Shown piece after piece: positions 8,772-16,169 of a stretch of 33,795 nt of DNA. A program made the translations under genes and the position numbers. The notes beneath the pieces are model-generated. The model did not search any database and was not told the DNA's origin. It saw only the letters and a list, made by a program, of their open reading frames with translations. Source of the DNA: Prevotella sp. (GTDB lineage: Bacteria; Bacteroidota; Bacteroidia; Bacteroidales; Bacteroidaceae). Location of the stretch: positions 1-33,795 of the forward strand of contig JALFPC010000072.1 of assembly GCA_022782305.1 (NCBI GenBank), read 5' to 3'. The stretch's first letter is position 1. Each line of letters opens with the position of its first letter.

Positions 8772-9232
8772 TCAAAATAATATAAGAATGTGGCTATTCC
8801 CTCCAGTGCTTTCTTCTTCTGGTCTTTAATCTCGATGGCGAACTTGATTTCTACCTTGATGGTGCCGCGCAGGTTGGCTATAGAGTGCAGGTCGGCAACC
8901 AAGCGTACTGACTCTCCAGACTTGACAGCCTGTCCAAACTTCATCTTGTCCATGCCATAGTTTACCATCATCTTCAGGTTGTTAACCTCTATGATCTGAT
9001 TCCAGAGATATGGGAGCATAGAGAGGGTCAGATAGCCATGTGCGATGGTTGTTTTGAATGGACTCTCCACAGCGGCCTTTTCAGGGTTTACATGTATCCA
9101 CTGATGGTCGAGGGTTGCATCAGCAAAGAGGTTGATGCGCTCCTGATTGAGCTCCACATAGTCTGACACTCCGATATTCTTGCCGAGCAATGCGGCAAAC
9201 TCTTCATAACTGTTTATTACTACCTTACTCAT
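8768..9232 (-). CDS. MaoC-like (R)-specific enoyl-CoA hydratase
   Basis: A single hot-dog domain protein of 154 aa. The hydratase signature FADATLDHQWIH carries the catalytic pair D42 and H47, and TTIAHGYLTLSML is the second conserved block. Members hydrate trans-2-enoyl-CoA to (R)-3-hydroxyacyl-CoA in the cytoplasm; some are annotated as NodN-like. It is the first gene of a two-gene minus-strand unit with dacB (ATGA overlap at 8768-8771). Why a hydratase is coupled to a cell-wall enzyme is not evident. A TACCTTTG box on the minus strand at 9289-9282 is its likely promoter. Confidence 0.88.
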   Translation of the reverse strand: MSKVVINSYEEFAALLGKNIGVSDYVELNQERINLFADATLDHQWIHVNPEKAAVESPFKTTIAHGYLTLSMLPYLWNQIIEVNNLKMMVNYGMDKMKFGQAVKSGESVRLVADLHSIANLRGTIKVEIKFAIEIKDQKKKALEGIATFLYYFE

Positions 9233-9281
9233 TGTTAGTTGTTTTGGAATTATTTTATTTGTTAATTTGCGTTTCTGACCA

Positions 9282-9289
9282 CAAAGGTA
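9282..9289 (-). promoter_or_regulatory. -7 box for the MaoC-dacB unit
   Basis: The minus strand reads TACCTTTG, an exact TAnnTTTG match, about 50 bp before the start at 9232. No clear TTTG lies at the usual distance upstream. Confidence 0.5.
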
Positions 9290-9339
9290 GTGATTTTTTT
9301 TGGAAATAGTTAGTTATTCATAATAAAAGATGTACACTA

Positions 9340-9371
9340 TTGCATCTTTATGAATTTTATCATTACCTTTG
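9340..9371 (+). promoter_or_regulatory. Promoter of the cyclophilin gene
   Basis: TTG at 9340-9342, a 21-bp gap and TACCTTTG at 9364-9371. The ATG follows 28 bases later at 9400, which supports that start over any upstream TTG codon. Confidence 0.55.
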
Positions 9372-9399
9372 CATGCAAAACAAATACAGGCACAACAAT

Positions 9400-10080
9400 A
9401 TGCGTATGAGAAAAATTTTTGCACTGCTGATGATTATCATGACCTCTACGATGATCTATGCACAAGACAAAAGGCGCGTGGTGATGATGCAAACCACTGC
9501 CGGCAACATCAGAATTGAATTGTATAACGAGACACCGCTGCACAGAGACAATTTCGTGCGGTTGGTAAACGAGCATTTCTACGACAGCCTACTCTTTCAC
9601 CGTGTCATAAAGAGTTTTATGATACAGGCTGGCGACCCCATGAGCAGGCACGCCCAACCAGGAGTGTTTCTGGGCGATAGTTCCTTGAATTACACCATTC
9701 CCGCAGAGATACGCACACCGCAGATCTACCATAAGCGAGGTGCAGTGGCCATGGCTCGCGAACCAGATGAGGTAAACCCCGAGCAGAGATCATCATCTTG
9801 CCAGTTCTATATCGTATGGGGCAAGAGGTTCTCATCGCAAGCTATTGAGCGGGTGCAAGAGCGGCTCGACACCATAAAAGGTGGTATCAAACTAACCGAC
9901 GAGATGATCAGCACTTACCGCAAAACGGGTGGCACACCACATCTCGACGGCACATACACGGTATTCGGAGAAGTGACCGAGGGGCTGGATGTCATTGAAC
10001 ATATACAGGCAGTGATGACCGATGATGACGACCGACCTGTGGATGACCAGCGCATCCTAAAGGCTATTGTCGTGGAATGA
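9400..10080 (+). CDS. Secreted cyclophilin-type peptidyl-prolyl isomerase
   Basis: A 226-aa protein that would catalyse cis-trans isomerisation of X-Pro bonds in secreted proteins. It has an N-terminal signal peptide (MRMRKIF, a hydrophobic run, then STMIYA-QDKRR) and a cyclophilin domain with FHRVIKSFMIQAGDP, SSCQFYIVWG and YTVFGEVTEGLDVI. The Arg and FMIQ-type residues of the active site are present. Relative to the shortest cyclophilins there is an insertion around MARE-PDEVNPEQR and after RFSSQAIE, common in Bacteroidota homologues. The start at 9400 (or the in-frame ATG at 9406) is chosen because reading from further upstream would cross the promoter box and bury the signal peptide. Confidence 0.9.
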   Translation: MRMRKIFALLMIIMTSTMIYAQDKRRVVMMQTTAGNIRIELYNETPLHRDNFVRLVNEHFYDSLLFHRVIKSFMIQAGDPMSRHAQPGVFLGDSSLNYTIPAEIRTPQIYHKRGAVAMAREPDEVNPEQRSSSCQFYIVWGKRFSSQAIERVQERLDTIKGGIKLTDEMISTYRKTGGTPHLDGTYTVFGEVTEGLDVIEHIQAVMTDDDDRPVDDQRILKAIVVE

Positions 10081-10195
10081 CCATAATGTTATTGACAAAT
10101 AGCATTTCATTAATCTGACGATTCCTCGCTCTCGTCTGCGCAAAAGCACGCTTGGTCAGTTCGGCACCAGATGTGGAGTATGAAATCATGATTTT

Positions 10196-10240
10196 CTTGT
10201 TGTGTACGAACACAAATCCACTGTGTTCGTACACAACAAG
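10196..10240. repeat. Perfect 19-bp inverted repeat
   Basis: Positions 10196-10214 are the exact reverse complement of 10222-10240, with a 7-base loop (AATCCAC). No T run follows on either strand directly, so it is not a standard terminator. It could be an operator, a processing site or a small-element end. Confidence 0.85.
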
Positions 10241-10293
10241 TTGATATAAATCAAAAAGAGATGCTTTTTTTTGCGAATTATGGTAGCAATCCA

Positions 10294-10323
10294 TTGCAGA
10301 TTACCAATATGGTTGTAACTTTG
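10294..10323 (+). promoter_or_regulatory. Promoter of the candidate RNA
   Basis: TTG at 10294-10296, a 19-bp gap, then TAACTTTG at 10316-10323. This is a good match to the Bacteroidota consensus. The next protein start is more than 320 bp away and has its own promoter. Confidence 0.6.
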
Positions 10324-10328
10324 CATCG

Positions 10329-10560
10329 TCAAAAGACAATAGGATAACAAGTTCAGTAATTCTGAACAAAGACATGCCGAGTGAGGCATTAGTCAATTAA
10401 GGTAAAAAGGTAGAAAGATTGTTTTAATTCAGAAGACATTTCATATTGTAGTATTATTAGTGGATCGTAGTTTTAGTTTTCATTGAAAAGTTTTTAGTTA
10501 TTGGTAAGTAGGTTGCAGCTTCATTGATTGTGAAATCAACGAAGCTGTAATTGTTATTAT
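10329..10560 (+). ncRNA. Candidate structured small RNA or long leader
   Basis: Downstream of a good promoter lie three hairpins: GTTCAG/CTGAAC (10351-10367), ATGCC/GGCAT flanked by GAC/GTC (about 10371-10394), and a 14-bp stem with one mismatch (10516-10529 with 10534-10547). The last is followed by a moderately U-rich tail and looks like a terminator. There is no open reading frame of useful size; the longest start inside is an 8-codon MPSEALVN. I do not recognise it as tmRNA, RNase P RNA or SRP RNA. The 5' end is estimated from the promoter. It could instead be an untranslated leader of the hydrolase. Confidence 0.4.
10516..10560 (+). terminator. Hairpin terminator of the candidate RNA
   Basis: CAGCTTCATTGATT pairs with AATCAACGAAGCTG over a 4-base GTGA loop with one mismatch, followed by TAATTGTTATTATCC. 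The T run is weak. Confidence 0.45.
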
Positions 10561-10591
10561 CCATATCTTTTGATAATTAACCTCCTGAATA

Positions 10592-10623
10592 TTTGGATAG
10601 AAAAAAAATACTTGTTACTTTTG
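10592..10623 (+). promoter_or_regulatory. Promoter of the alpha/beta hydrolase gene
   Basis: TTTG at 10592-10595, a 20-bp gap and TACTTTTG at 10616-10623, an excellent match, 28 bp before the ATG at 10652. Confidence 0.7.
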
Positions 10624-10651
10624 CAAGACAAAAATACAAAAACGAATTGTT

Positions 10652-11713
10652 ATGAAAAGACTTGTATCATTATTAATTTTTGCTATCGGTGCTATGACTG
10701 CCTGTGCCGCAGACATAACAGAAGAGGTGGTATATGCCCATAGAGACTCTCTCGACATATATGGACTGATGTATAAACCTGCTGGACAGACCAACCTGCC
10801 TATAGTAATATGCTCACATAGTAGTTCTCTCACGCATAAGGCTATGAAAGGATATGCCCAAAAGATAGCTCAGCAGGGGTATGCAGCCTATTGCTTCGAT
10901 TTCTGCGGTGGCAGCAGCGAGAGCCTCAGCGGTGGCAGCACAGACAGCATGACAGTGTTCACCGAGGTTGAAGACCTCAAATCAGTGGTGGCAATGGTTA
11001 AGACTCTCGATTATGTTGACACAACCAAGATAGTGCTGCTCGGCAGCAGTCAGGGCGGACTGGTTTCGTCTCTTTTGGCAGAAGACATACCAAACGAGAT
11101 TGCTTCAATGGTGCTCTTCTATCCTGCCTATAATATTCCGGAACTGGTAAAAATGTTTTCTGGTCTCGGCAACGGCAGTTCATGGGGCGATGGTTCATGG
11201 GGTGGTGGCTCATGGGGCGATGGCTCATGGGGCGATGGCTCATGGGGTGGTGGATTTGGCGGTATGATGAGCATGTCAGACGTCTTTATAAACAGCATCA
11301 AGGACTTTGACGTGTGGAGCCACATAGGCACATTTCCCAAACCCGTATGCATAGTGCATGGTACCAGCGATTTTATCGTGCCTATATCCAATTCTGAGAA
11401 GGCGGTAGGCTTATATCCCGATGCCCAGCTGCACCCCATAGAGGGTGCCAACCATGGTTTCAATGCCGACAACCTCGGCAGCATGGGCAGCATGATGGGT
11501 TCGCAGGCCGACTATGACAATCAGGTGATGCCTATAGTATACCAGTTCTTGTCAGAGCATATAGCGGCAGGCATAACCAATCCCAAAGCCAGCAATGATA
11601 ATGATGATGCCATCTATGACCTCAAGGGCATGCGCATCTCATCTCCGCGCCATGGTGAGATATACATCAAGGGTGGCAAGAAGATAATCCAATGCTCTCC
11701 ACGAGGTTTGTGA
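10652..11713 (+). CDS. Secreted alpha/beta hydrolase with internal SWG(D/G)G repeat
   Basis: A 353-aa serine hydrolase of the dienelactone-hydrolase/acyl-peptidase-like group. It has a signal peptide (MKRLVSLLIFAIGAMTACA) and a likely catalytic triad of S133 (GSSQGG), D240 (HGTSDFIVP) and H268 (GANHGFN). Residues 177-201 are five pentapeptides SWGDG or SWGGG, encoded by perfect-period 15-bp units at 11180-11254, inserted between the nucleophile and the acid in the region where these enzymes carry a lid. The C-terminus (IYDLKGMRISSPRHGEIYIKGGKKII) resembles Prevotella Por-type tails, suggesting export to the surface. The substrate cannot be predicted. The final 47 bp overlap the convergent rsmA gene. 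Confidence 0.88.
   Translation: MKRLVSLLIFAIGAMTACAADITEEVVYAHRDSLDIYGLMYKPAGQTNLPIVICSHSSSLTHKAMKGYAQKIAQQGYAAYCFDFCGGSSESLSGGSTDSMTVFTEVEDLKSVVAMVKTLDYVDTTKIVLLGSSQGGLVSSLLAEDIPNEIASMVLFYPAYNIPELVKMFSGLGNGSSWGDGSWGGGSWGDGSWGDGSWGGGFGGMMSMSDVFINSIKDFDVWSHIGTFPKPVCIVHGTSDFIVPISNSEKAVGLYPDAQLHPIEGANHGFNADNLGSMGSMMGSQADYDNQVMPIVYQFLSEHIAAGITNPKASNDNDDAIYDLKGMRISSPRHGEIYIKGGKKIIQCSPRGL
11180..11254 (+). repeat. Five 15-bp in-frame tandem repeats
   Basis: Units start at 11180, 11195, 11210, 11225 and 11240 and read TCATGGGG(C/T)G(A/G)TGG(T/C/A). They encode SWGDG, SWGGG, SWGDG, SWGDG and SWGGG inside the hydrolase. Confidence 0.95.
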
Positions 11714-12473
11714 GTTCCACAAACTGTGGAATGGTGAGTTGCTCGGGGCGCATGGTCATCAACTCATGGTCGAAGAACCCTTCAGGCGCTGCATCGGCAG
11801 GGATGAGTTGACGCAGGCTAACCCTAAGCATTTTGCGTCGCTGGTTGAAGACCGTTTTGACTATGGTCCTGAAGAGTTGCTCATTGCATCCCAGGTCATC
11901 CACACTATTGCGTGTCATGCGTATCACTGCGCTCTTAACCTTGGGTGGCGGATTAAACACGTTCTCATCCACGGTGAAGAGATATTCCACGTCATACCAT
12001 GCCTGTATCATAACGCTCAGAATGCCATAAGCCTTGGTGCCTGGCTGCGAAGCGATGCGCTGTGCCACCTCGCGTTGTATCATGCCCGTGCAGCATGGTA
12101 TGAGGTTTTTATAGTCGAGCATCTTAAAGAATATCTGCGATGATATATCGTATGGATAGTTGCCCGTAAGCACAAAAGGCTTGCCATCGAAGAGTGCATT
12201 GAGGTCCATACGCAGAAAGTCGTCGCTGATGATGCTCTCTGTGAGTTGAGGATATGCTTTGTTGAGATATTCCACCGACTCGCTGTCTATCTCCACCACC
12301 TTGAGCATTCTGTTTTTGGTCATGAGATACTGTGTGAGCACTCCCATGCCTGGTCCCACTTCCAGCACTGGAATCTCTGGGCATGTGTCCACGGTATCGG
12401 CTATGCGTCGGGCAATGGTGAGGTCGGTCAGGAAATGCTGTCCAAGGTTCTTCTTAGGTCTTACCTGTTTCAT
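11667..12473 (-). CDS. rsmA: 16S rRNA (adenine1518/1519-N6)-dimethyltransferase
   Basis: RsmA/KsgA dimethylates two adjacent adenines in the 3' hairpin of 16S rRNA during small-subunit maturation. Motifs visible are NLGQHFLTD at the N-terminus, the SAM-binding VLEVGPGMGVLTQYL, and the catalytic NYPYDISSQIFF (NxPY-type motif IV). At 268 aa it has the usual length. Its ATG overlaps the stop of the upstream nucleotidyltransferase by 4 bp (12470-12473), making it the last gene of the RiPP operon. Its 3' end overlaps the convergent hydrolase gene by 47 bp. Confidence 0.95.
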   Translation of the reverse strand: MKQVRPKKNLGQHFLTDLTIARRIADTVDTCPEIPVLEVGPGMGVLTQYLMTKNRMLKVVEIDSESVEYLNKAYPQLTESIISDDFLRMDLNALFDGKPFVLTGNYPYDISSQIFFKMLDYKNLIPCCTGMIQREVAQRIASQPGTKAYGILSVMIQAWYDVEYLFTVDENVFNPPPKVKSAVIRMTRNSVDDLGCNEQLFRTIVKTVFNQRRKMLRVSLRQLIPADAAPEGFFDHELMTMRPEQLTIPQFVELTNLVESIGLSSCHP

Positions 12474-13480
12474 CTTGTGCTTATTTTTCTGTTGCTTACA
12501 TGGGTTTCTTCGGCGACAAAATTACGAAAAAAAATCGAGACCAGCACATATAGTAGGTAGAAAAGCAACATTCCCACTATAGTTATGATGAAATGCAATG
12601 GATATAGCAATGCCACTATAGCACTCTTTCTTCTATAAATGCTTTTAAGCAATGGTAGATTGGGGCATATCATAGATAGGTGTGCATGAATACGGTCTGC
12701 AGGACGCGCAATAAAGAGCAGTTCCCAAAAAGGTTTCACTATCTTCTTTACTATCCATGAGCGATGATTGCGTATGGCAAATGCCGTTAAGCGTTTCATG
12801 CAGCCAGAGAAAGAACCATTAAGCATGGGCGACCCTATATTGGGGAAATAGTATCTGACAGCAAAGGAAGCAGCGGCACAAACTCTCTGAAACCCATAAT
12901 GCCGTGCCCGCTCATGCAGAGTGGCTATCTGCTGGTCATTCATCCCTTCAATGAGGAGATGAAGATCCCGTAGCCATTTGGGGTCAGAGAAGATATGGAA
13001 ACAGGCATGCTGTGCCAGGAAGAGCCATTGATCTGCCACATCCATCACCATGATGTTACCTTTCGTTTTGGTACATCTGGCAAGGGCATCAGCATTAAAG
13101 GCACCACAATACTTGGAAAAGAATTTCTTGGTAACAAAAGCTAAATGAATATCCACATCGGTGGCCAGGTTTGACTCATGGCAAAGGGCTATCTTGCTCT
13201 TGGCCGTCAGGGCACCATCATCGGTGAGGTAGTCAAACTGCATCCTGTAGCCATGCGCCTTCATTCTTTCTATGAAAACTCTGCACTGCGATGTGGGGGC
13301 CACCAGTATGTCTATGTCTCCCACCTCGCGGTCATAGTTGTCTTTATATAGTGTTGTGAGCAGTGCTATGCCCTTGAGGGGGATGATATCGCATATACCC
13401 TCAGCCAAACGCGCTATTTCCTCAAACTGGCTCACCACCATCATGGCGCGTGCAAACCCAAACGAATTATCCCTTTCCAC
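12470..13480 (-). CDS. RiPP-associated nucleotidyltransferase (NTP_transf_5 family)
   Basis: A 336-aa protein with the nucleotidyltransferase signature around residues 33-60: PLKGIALL followed by REVGDIDILV, with metal-binding D55 and D57. This family is found beside lasso peptide and other RiPP genes, as in the paeninodin-type cluster, where it is thought to act on the peptide or its phosphoryl group. A hydrophobic segment near residues 295-325 suggests membrane association, which would place it beside the exporter. The start is GTG at 13480-13478, joined to the ABC transporter stop as TAGTG; an ATG near residue 13 is the alternative. The stop overlaps rsmA by 4 bp. Confidence 0.82.
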   Translation of the reverse strand: MERDNSFGFARAMMVVSQFEEIARLAEGICDIIPLKGIALLTTLYKDNYDREVGDIDILVAPTSQCRVFIERMKAHGYRMQFDYLTDDGALTAKSKIALCHESNLATDVDIHLAFVTKKFFSKYCGAFNADALARCTKTKGNIMVMDVADQWLFLAQHACFHIFSDPKWLRDLHLLIEGMNDQQIATLHERARHYGFQRVCAAASFAVRYYFPNIGSPMLNGSFSGCMKRLTAFAIRNHRSWIVKKIVKPFWELLFIARPADRIHAHLSMICPNLPLLKSIYRRKSAIVALLYPLHFIITIVGMLLFYLLYVLVSIFFRNFVAEETHVSNRKISTR

Positions 13481-15144
13481 TATACGAATCTTTTATCTGT
13501 TAATGACAATACATGCTTTGACTGGCCTATCACATCTGGATCGTGACTTATGCATATCACGATGATGTCATCGGCTATAGATGCGAGATAACCGAGCATA
13601 ACGCTACTTGTTTCATGGTCAACATTGCTTGTAAACTCATCCAGCAACAACACATCGGGGCGTTTGAGCAGTGCCCTGATAAACGATATGCGCTGTTTTT
13701 CTCCTGAAGAGAGGTTATGCCCGTCTGCCCCCACCCTCTTGTCGAGGTCTGCCTTTTCGTTTATGATATGGTCCAGTCGCATGGCATGGCAGAGGTTAAG
13801 GATATCGTCATCTTCTGCCTCATTTCCGAATGTGAGGTTTTCCTTGAATGTACCCTCAAATATGAATGGTTCCTGCTCCACAAAAGCCATGTGCATCATG
13901 AGCGATGGCATGGTATATAGGCCTATATCTTTGCCATTATACAGCACTCGCCCCGACTGAGGTATTCGCATAGAAGCCATGATATCAAAGGTAGTGGTTT
14001 TTCCCATTCCACTCCTCCCTGCTATCACATGCATGCCCTCTGGTCTGAAGCAGGCTGTTGCATTTTTAAGTATCATATTGCTGCCATAGGAAAACGACAC
14101 GCCATCGAGTCTTATCTCCACAATCTTTTCATTCCATTCTATTCTGTTGGTTTTCACTCTATTGTCGGCCACAGGGTCAAAGATGATATGCCACAGATGC
14201 TTCACGGCACTCTCGGTGCCCGACAGTTGCATATATCCCCGTGAAATCTTTATTGCCTCATTTCTGATAAACAGTATGGCTGTAGGAAAAGATACGAGGG
14301 TCTGCCAACGCATATCGCCATGCATATCTGAAACGATAAAGAGGAACACAATAACCACGACGTAGGTGAGCACCTCGATAACCACGGTCTGGAATGAATT
14401 GATGTTTACAAGTCGCTTTTGCATTCCGCACATGTCGCCCACTACCTTGCTCATGCGCCCCGCAAGATACCCTTTGGAATCATAGAAGAGGTATACCTTA
14501 TATCCGCGCAACCATTCGGCAAACATCTGGTGGAGGTCACCCATGCGGCTGTATAATTGATGATTGATTTTCTTGAGCAATGAGCGAAGCACCAGACTGC
14601 ATACCACCACCACCATGATGAGCAGCATGACGGTGAGCGTGAGCCTTGCTGATATGACCAGCATAAGAATTAGGAATGCCAATATGGTGATGGGTGCCTG
14701 TATGAATGAACGGTATATCATGGGTATGAGCCCTGTCATCATGTCCGACTCTCTCGATATGGCCATCATGTTTCTGTTGTCCATATTGTCGCGCACGTAT
14801 GAATAGTCCTGTAGCGAGAAATTGCGGATAAAGAGATTATCTATCACCTTTTTGACATCTGCCATAGCATATCCCTGCAGTATGGTGGCCATCTGCTTTA
14901 TCAGTATTGACACGAAGGTAAGCGCCAATATTGGTAACAGTGTTTCCTTTGTCAGCAGCTGCGCTATCTGCACGCTGCCCGATGCCATCTTCTGCACGTA
15001 ATAGGTGATGCCTGCTGGAAAGAAACCTATCACTATCTGCAACACCATGGCTATGAGCATCACGAGATGACACCCCTGAGACAGGTGCCAAACCTTGGCT
15101 ATCAGTTGCCACTCGCGTTTCAGTCCTTGCTTGTCTATAGTCAT
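13480..15144 (-). CDS. ABC exporter, fused permease and ATPase, for the modified peptide
   Basis: A 554-aa half-transporter. The N-terminal part (about residues 1-310) contains hydrophobic segments typical of the ABC_membrane fold. The C-terminal part has Walker A GRSGMGKTT, signature LSSGEKQRIS, Walker B DVLLLDEFTSNVD and a switch His in ISHDPD. No N-terminal C39 peptidase domain is present, so leader removal must be done elsewhere, consistent with the B2-like protease at the operon start. It overlaps the upstream radical SAM gene by 4 bp (ATGA, 15141-15144). Its position in a RiPP operon points to export of the mature peptide and possibly self-protection. Confidence 0.9.
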   Translation of the reverse strand: MTIDKQGLKREWQLIAKVWHLSQGCHLVMLIAMVLQIVIGFFPAGITYYVQKMASGSVQIAQLLTKETLLPILALTFVSILIKQMATILQGYAMADVKKVIDNLFIRNFSLQDYSYVRDNMDNRNMMAISRESDMMTGLIPMIYRSFIQAPITILAFLILMLVISARLTLTVMLLIMVVVVCSLVLRSLLKKINHQLYSRMGDLHQMFAEWLRGYKVYLFYDSKGYLAGRMSKVVGDMCGMQKRLVNINSFQTVVIEVLTYVVVIVFLFIVSDMHGDMRWQTLVSFPTAILFIRNEAIKISRGYMQLSGTESAVKHLWHIIFDPVADNRVKTNRIEWNEKIVEIRLDGVSFSYGSNMILKNATACFRPEGMHVIAGRSGMGKTTTFDIMASMRIPQSGRVLYNGKDIGLYTMPSLMMHMAFVEQEPFIFEGTFKENLTFGNEAEDDDILNLCHAMRLDHIINEKADLDKRVGADGHNLSSGEKQRISFIRALLKRPDVLLLDEFTSNVDHETSSVMLGYLASIADDIIVICISHDPDVIGQSKHVLSLTDKRFV

Positions 15145-16169
15145 ACGTTCAAATAATAGCGTTCAAACAATTCTCTCTGTTCATCATCGTTCATAGCCAT
15201 AAACTGCCTGCGTCTGAGTGCGAGAGAGAAATTGTCATAGCGTGGCCACAGGCACTCGCGGCATAGGCTTTCACGCTCATATTGACACATGAGCAGATGC
15301 CGGCGTATGCGCCGGGCTGTGCTGCCGTTTACTATTTCCTTCATGCTTTGTTGGGTTATATTGCCTACTTTCATCTCACCCGTATAGTCGAAATTGCAGA
15401 ACGACACATCTCCATTCCACAGCACCACAGGCAGGTCTCTGAACCTGCGGCAGATATATGGCTTTGCCGACAGGTGTCCCTCCAGGTCGCCAGTAGATGG
15501 CAGTTTGGGCCATGGCCAGCGCGACGACAATGAAATGGTATTAAGATTGGAATATTGTTCAAACAGGCTCCTCATCACCTCGTGCATGTCATCACAGCCC
15601 ATCACAGGCACTATGATATTCAGTCCATAGAAGCGTTTGTGGCGTGCAAATGTCTCGTTGATGGCTGCCAGCGATTTCAACGCATGCTCATAGTGGCCAG
15701 GCACGCGTATCTCTTCATAATGCTTCTTTGACAGCATATCCATGGAAAAAGAGATATTGAAACCTCGCAACTGCAATATCCTGTCGAGCAGGCCCAAATC
15801 AATATTATATCCGTTTGAGAATATCACCGGCGATATGCCCCGCTTGAGCAGTTGGTCGGCAAAATAATCGAGATCGGGATTGAGAAATGGTTCACCGCAG
15901 AGATGCAAGAAGCATTTCTTTACAGGCACATCGAGATGAGCCATCACAAGGTCAAACGTTTGCCTGCTCATCACGCCCCTCTGCCTGCACTGCCCTTCTG
16001 CCACTCCATTGGGGCAGCATGAGCACTTGAGCGAGCACCTGTTGGTGGGTTCAATGATGAGCGACTGGGAGAAGTGTTTGCGGTATCCCCTCATCACCAC
16101 AGCATCTATTAGTGCTCTCTTTGCTTGCTGGTATTTATGTTTCAGCAGTCTATACTTTTTCATTCGCAT
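15141..16169 (-). CDS. Radical SAM/SPASM protein (RiPP operon, fourth radical SAM)
   Basis: A 342-aa radical SAM enzyme. The [4Fe-4S]-SAM motif is C45-x3-C49-x2-C52 in NRCSLKCSCCPNG, with an extra Cys at 51. A glycine-rich HLCGEPFLNPDL segment follows. The C-terminal third is SPASM-like (YICRRFRDLPVVLWNGDVSFCNFDYTGEMKVGN, then MCQYERESLCRECLWP), the domain that binds auxiliary clusters in peptide-modifying enzymes. It overlaps its upstream gene by 10 bp and the ABC exporter by 4 bp. The N-terminus is MRMKKYR; the ATGs at 16169 and 16163 are both possible. It is the most typical SPASM protein of the four and resembles general Fe-S oxidoreductases, so its substrate is inferred from context only. 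Confidence 0.88.
   Translation of the reverse strand: MRMKKYRLLKHKYQQAKRALIDAVVMRGYRKHFSQSLIIEPTNRCSLKCSCCPNGVAEGQCRQRGVMSRQTFDLVMAHLDVPVKKCFLHLCGEPFLNPDLDYFADQLLKRGISPVIFSNGYNIDLGLLDRILQLRGFNISFSMDMLSKKHYEEIRVPGHYEHALKSLAAINETFARHKRFYGLNIIVPVMGCDDMHEVMRSLFEQYSNLNTISLSSRWPWPKLPSTGDLEGHLSAKPYICRRFRDLPVVLWNGDVSFCNFDYTGEMKVGNITQQSMKEIVNGSTARRIRRHLLMCQYERESLCRECLWPRYDNFSLALRRRQFMAMNDDEQRELFERYYLNV

Larger units (their letters stand above)
10081..10651. other. Non-coding gap with palindrome and candidate RNA gene
   Basis: This 571-bp gap between the cyclophilin and the alpha/beta hydrolase contains no convincing protein gene. It holds a perfect 19-bp palindrome, a promoter followed by three hairpins (candidate RNA), and the promoter of the hydrolase, each listed separately. 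Confidence 0.7.

Noticed and set aside
10064..10294. Minus-strand open frame of 76 codons covering the 19-bp palindrome
   Set aside because: No promoter or family match. A stretch reading AELTKRAFAQTRARNRQINEML looks protein-like and may be a dispersed short repeat, but this is not enough to call a gene.
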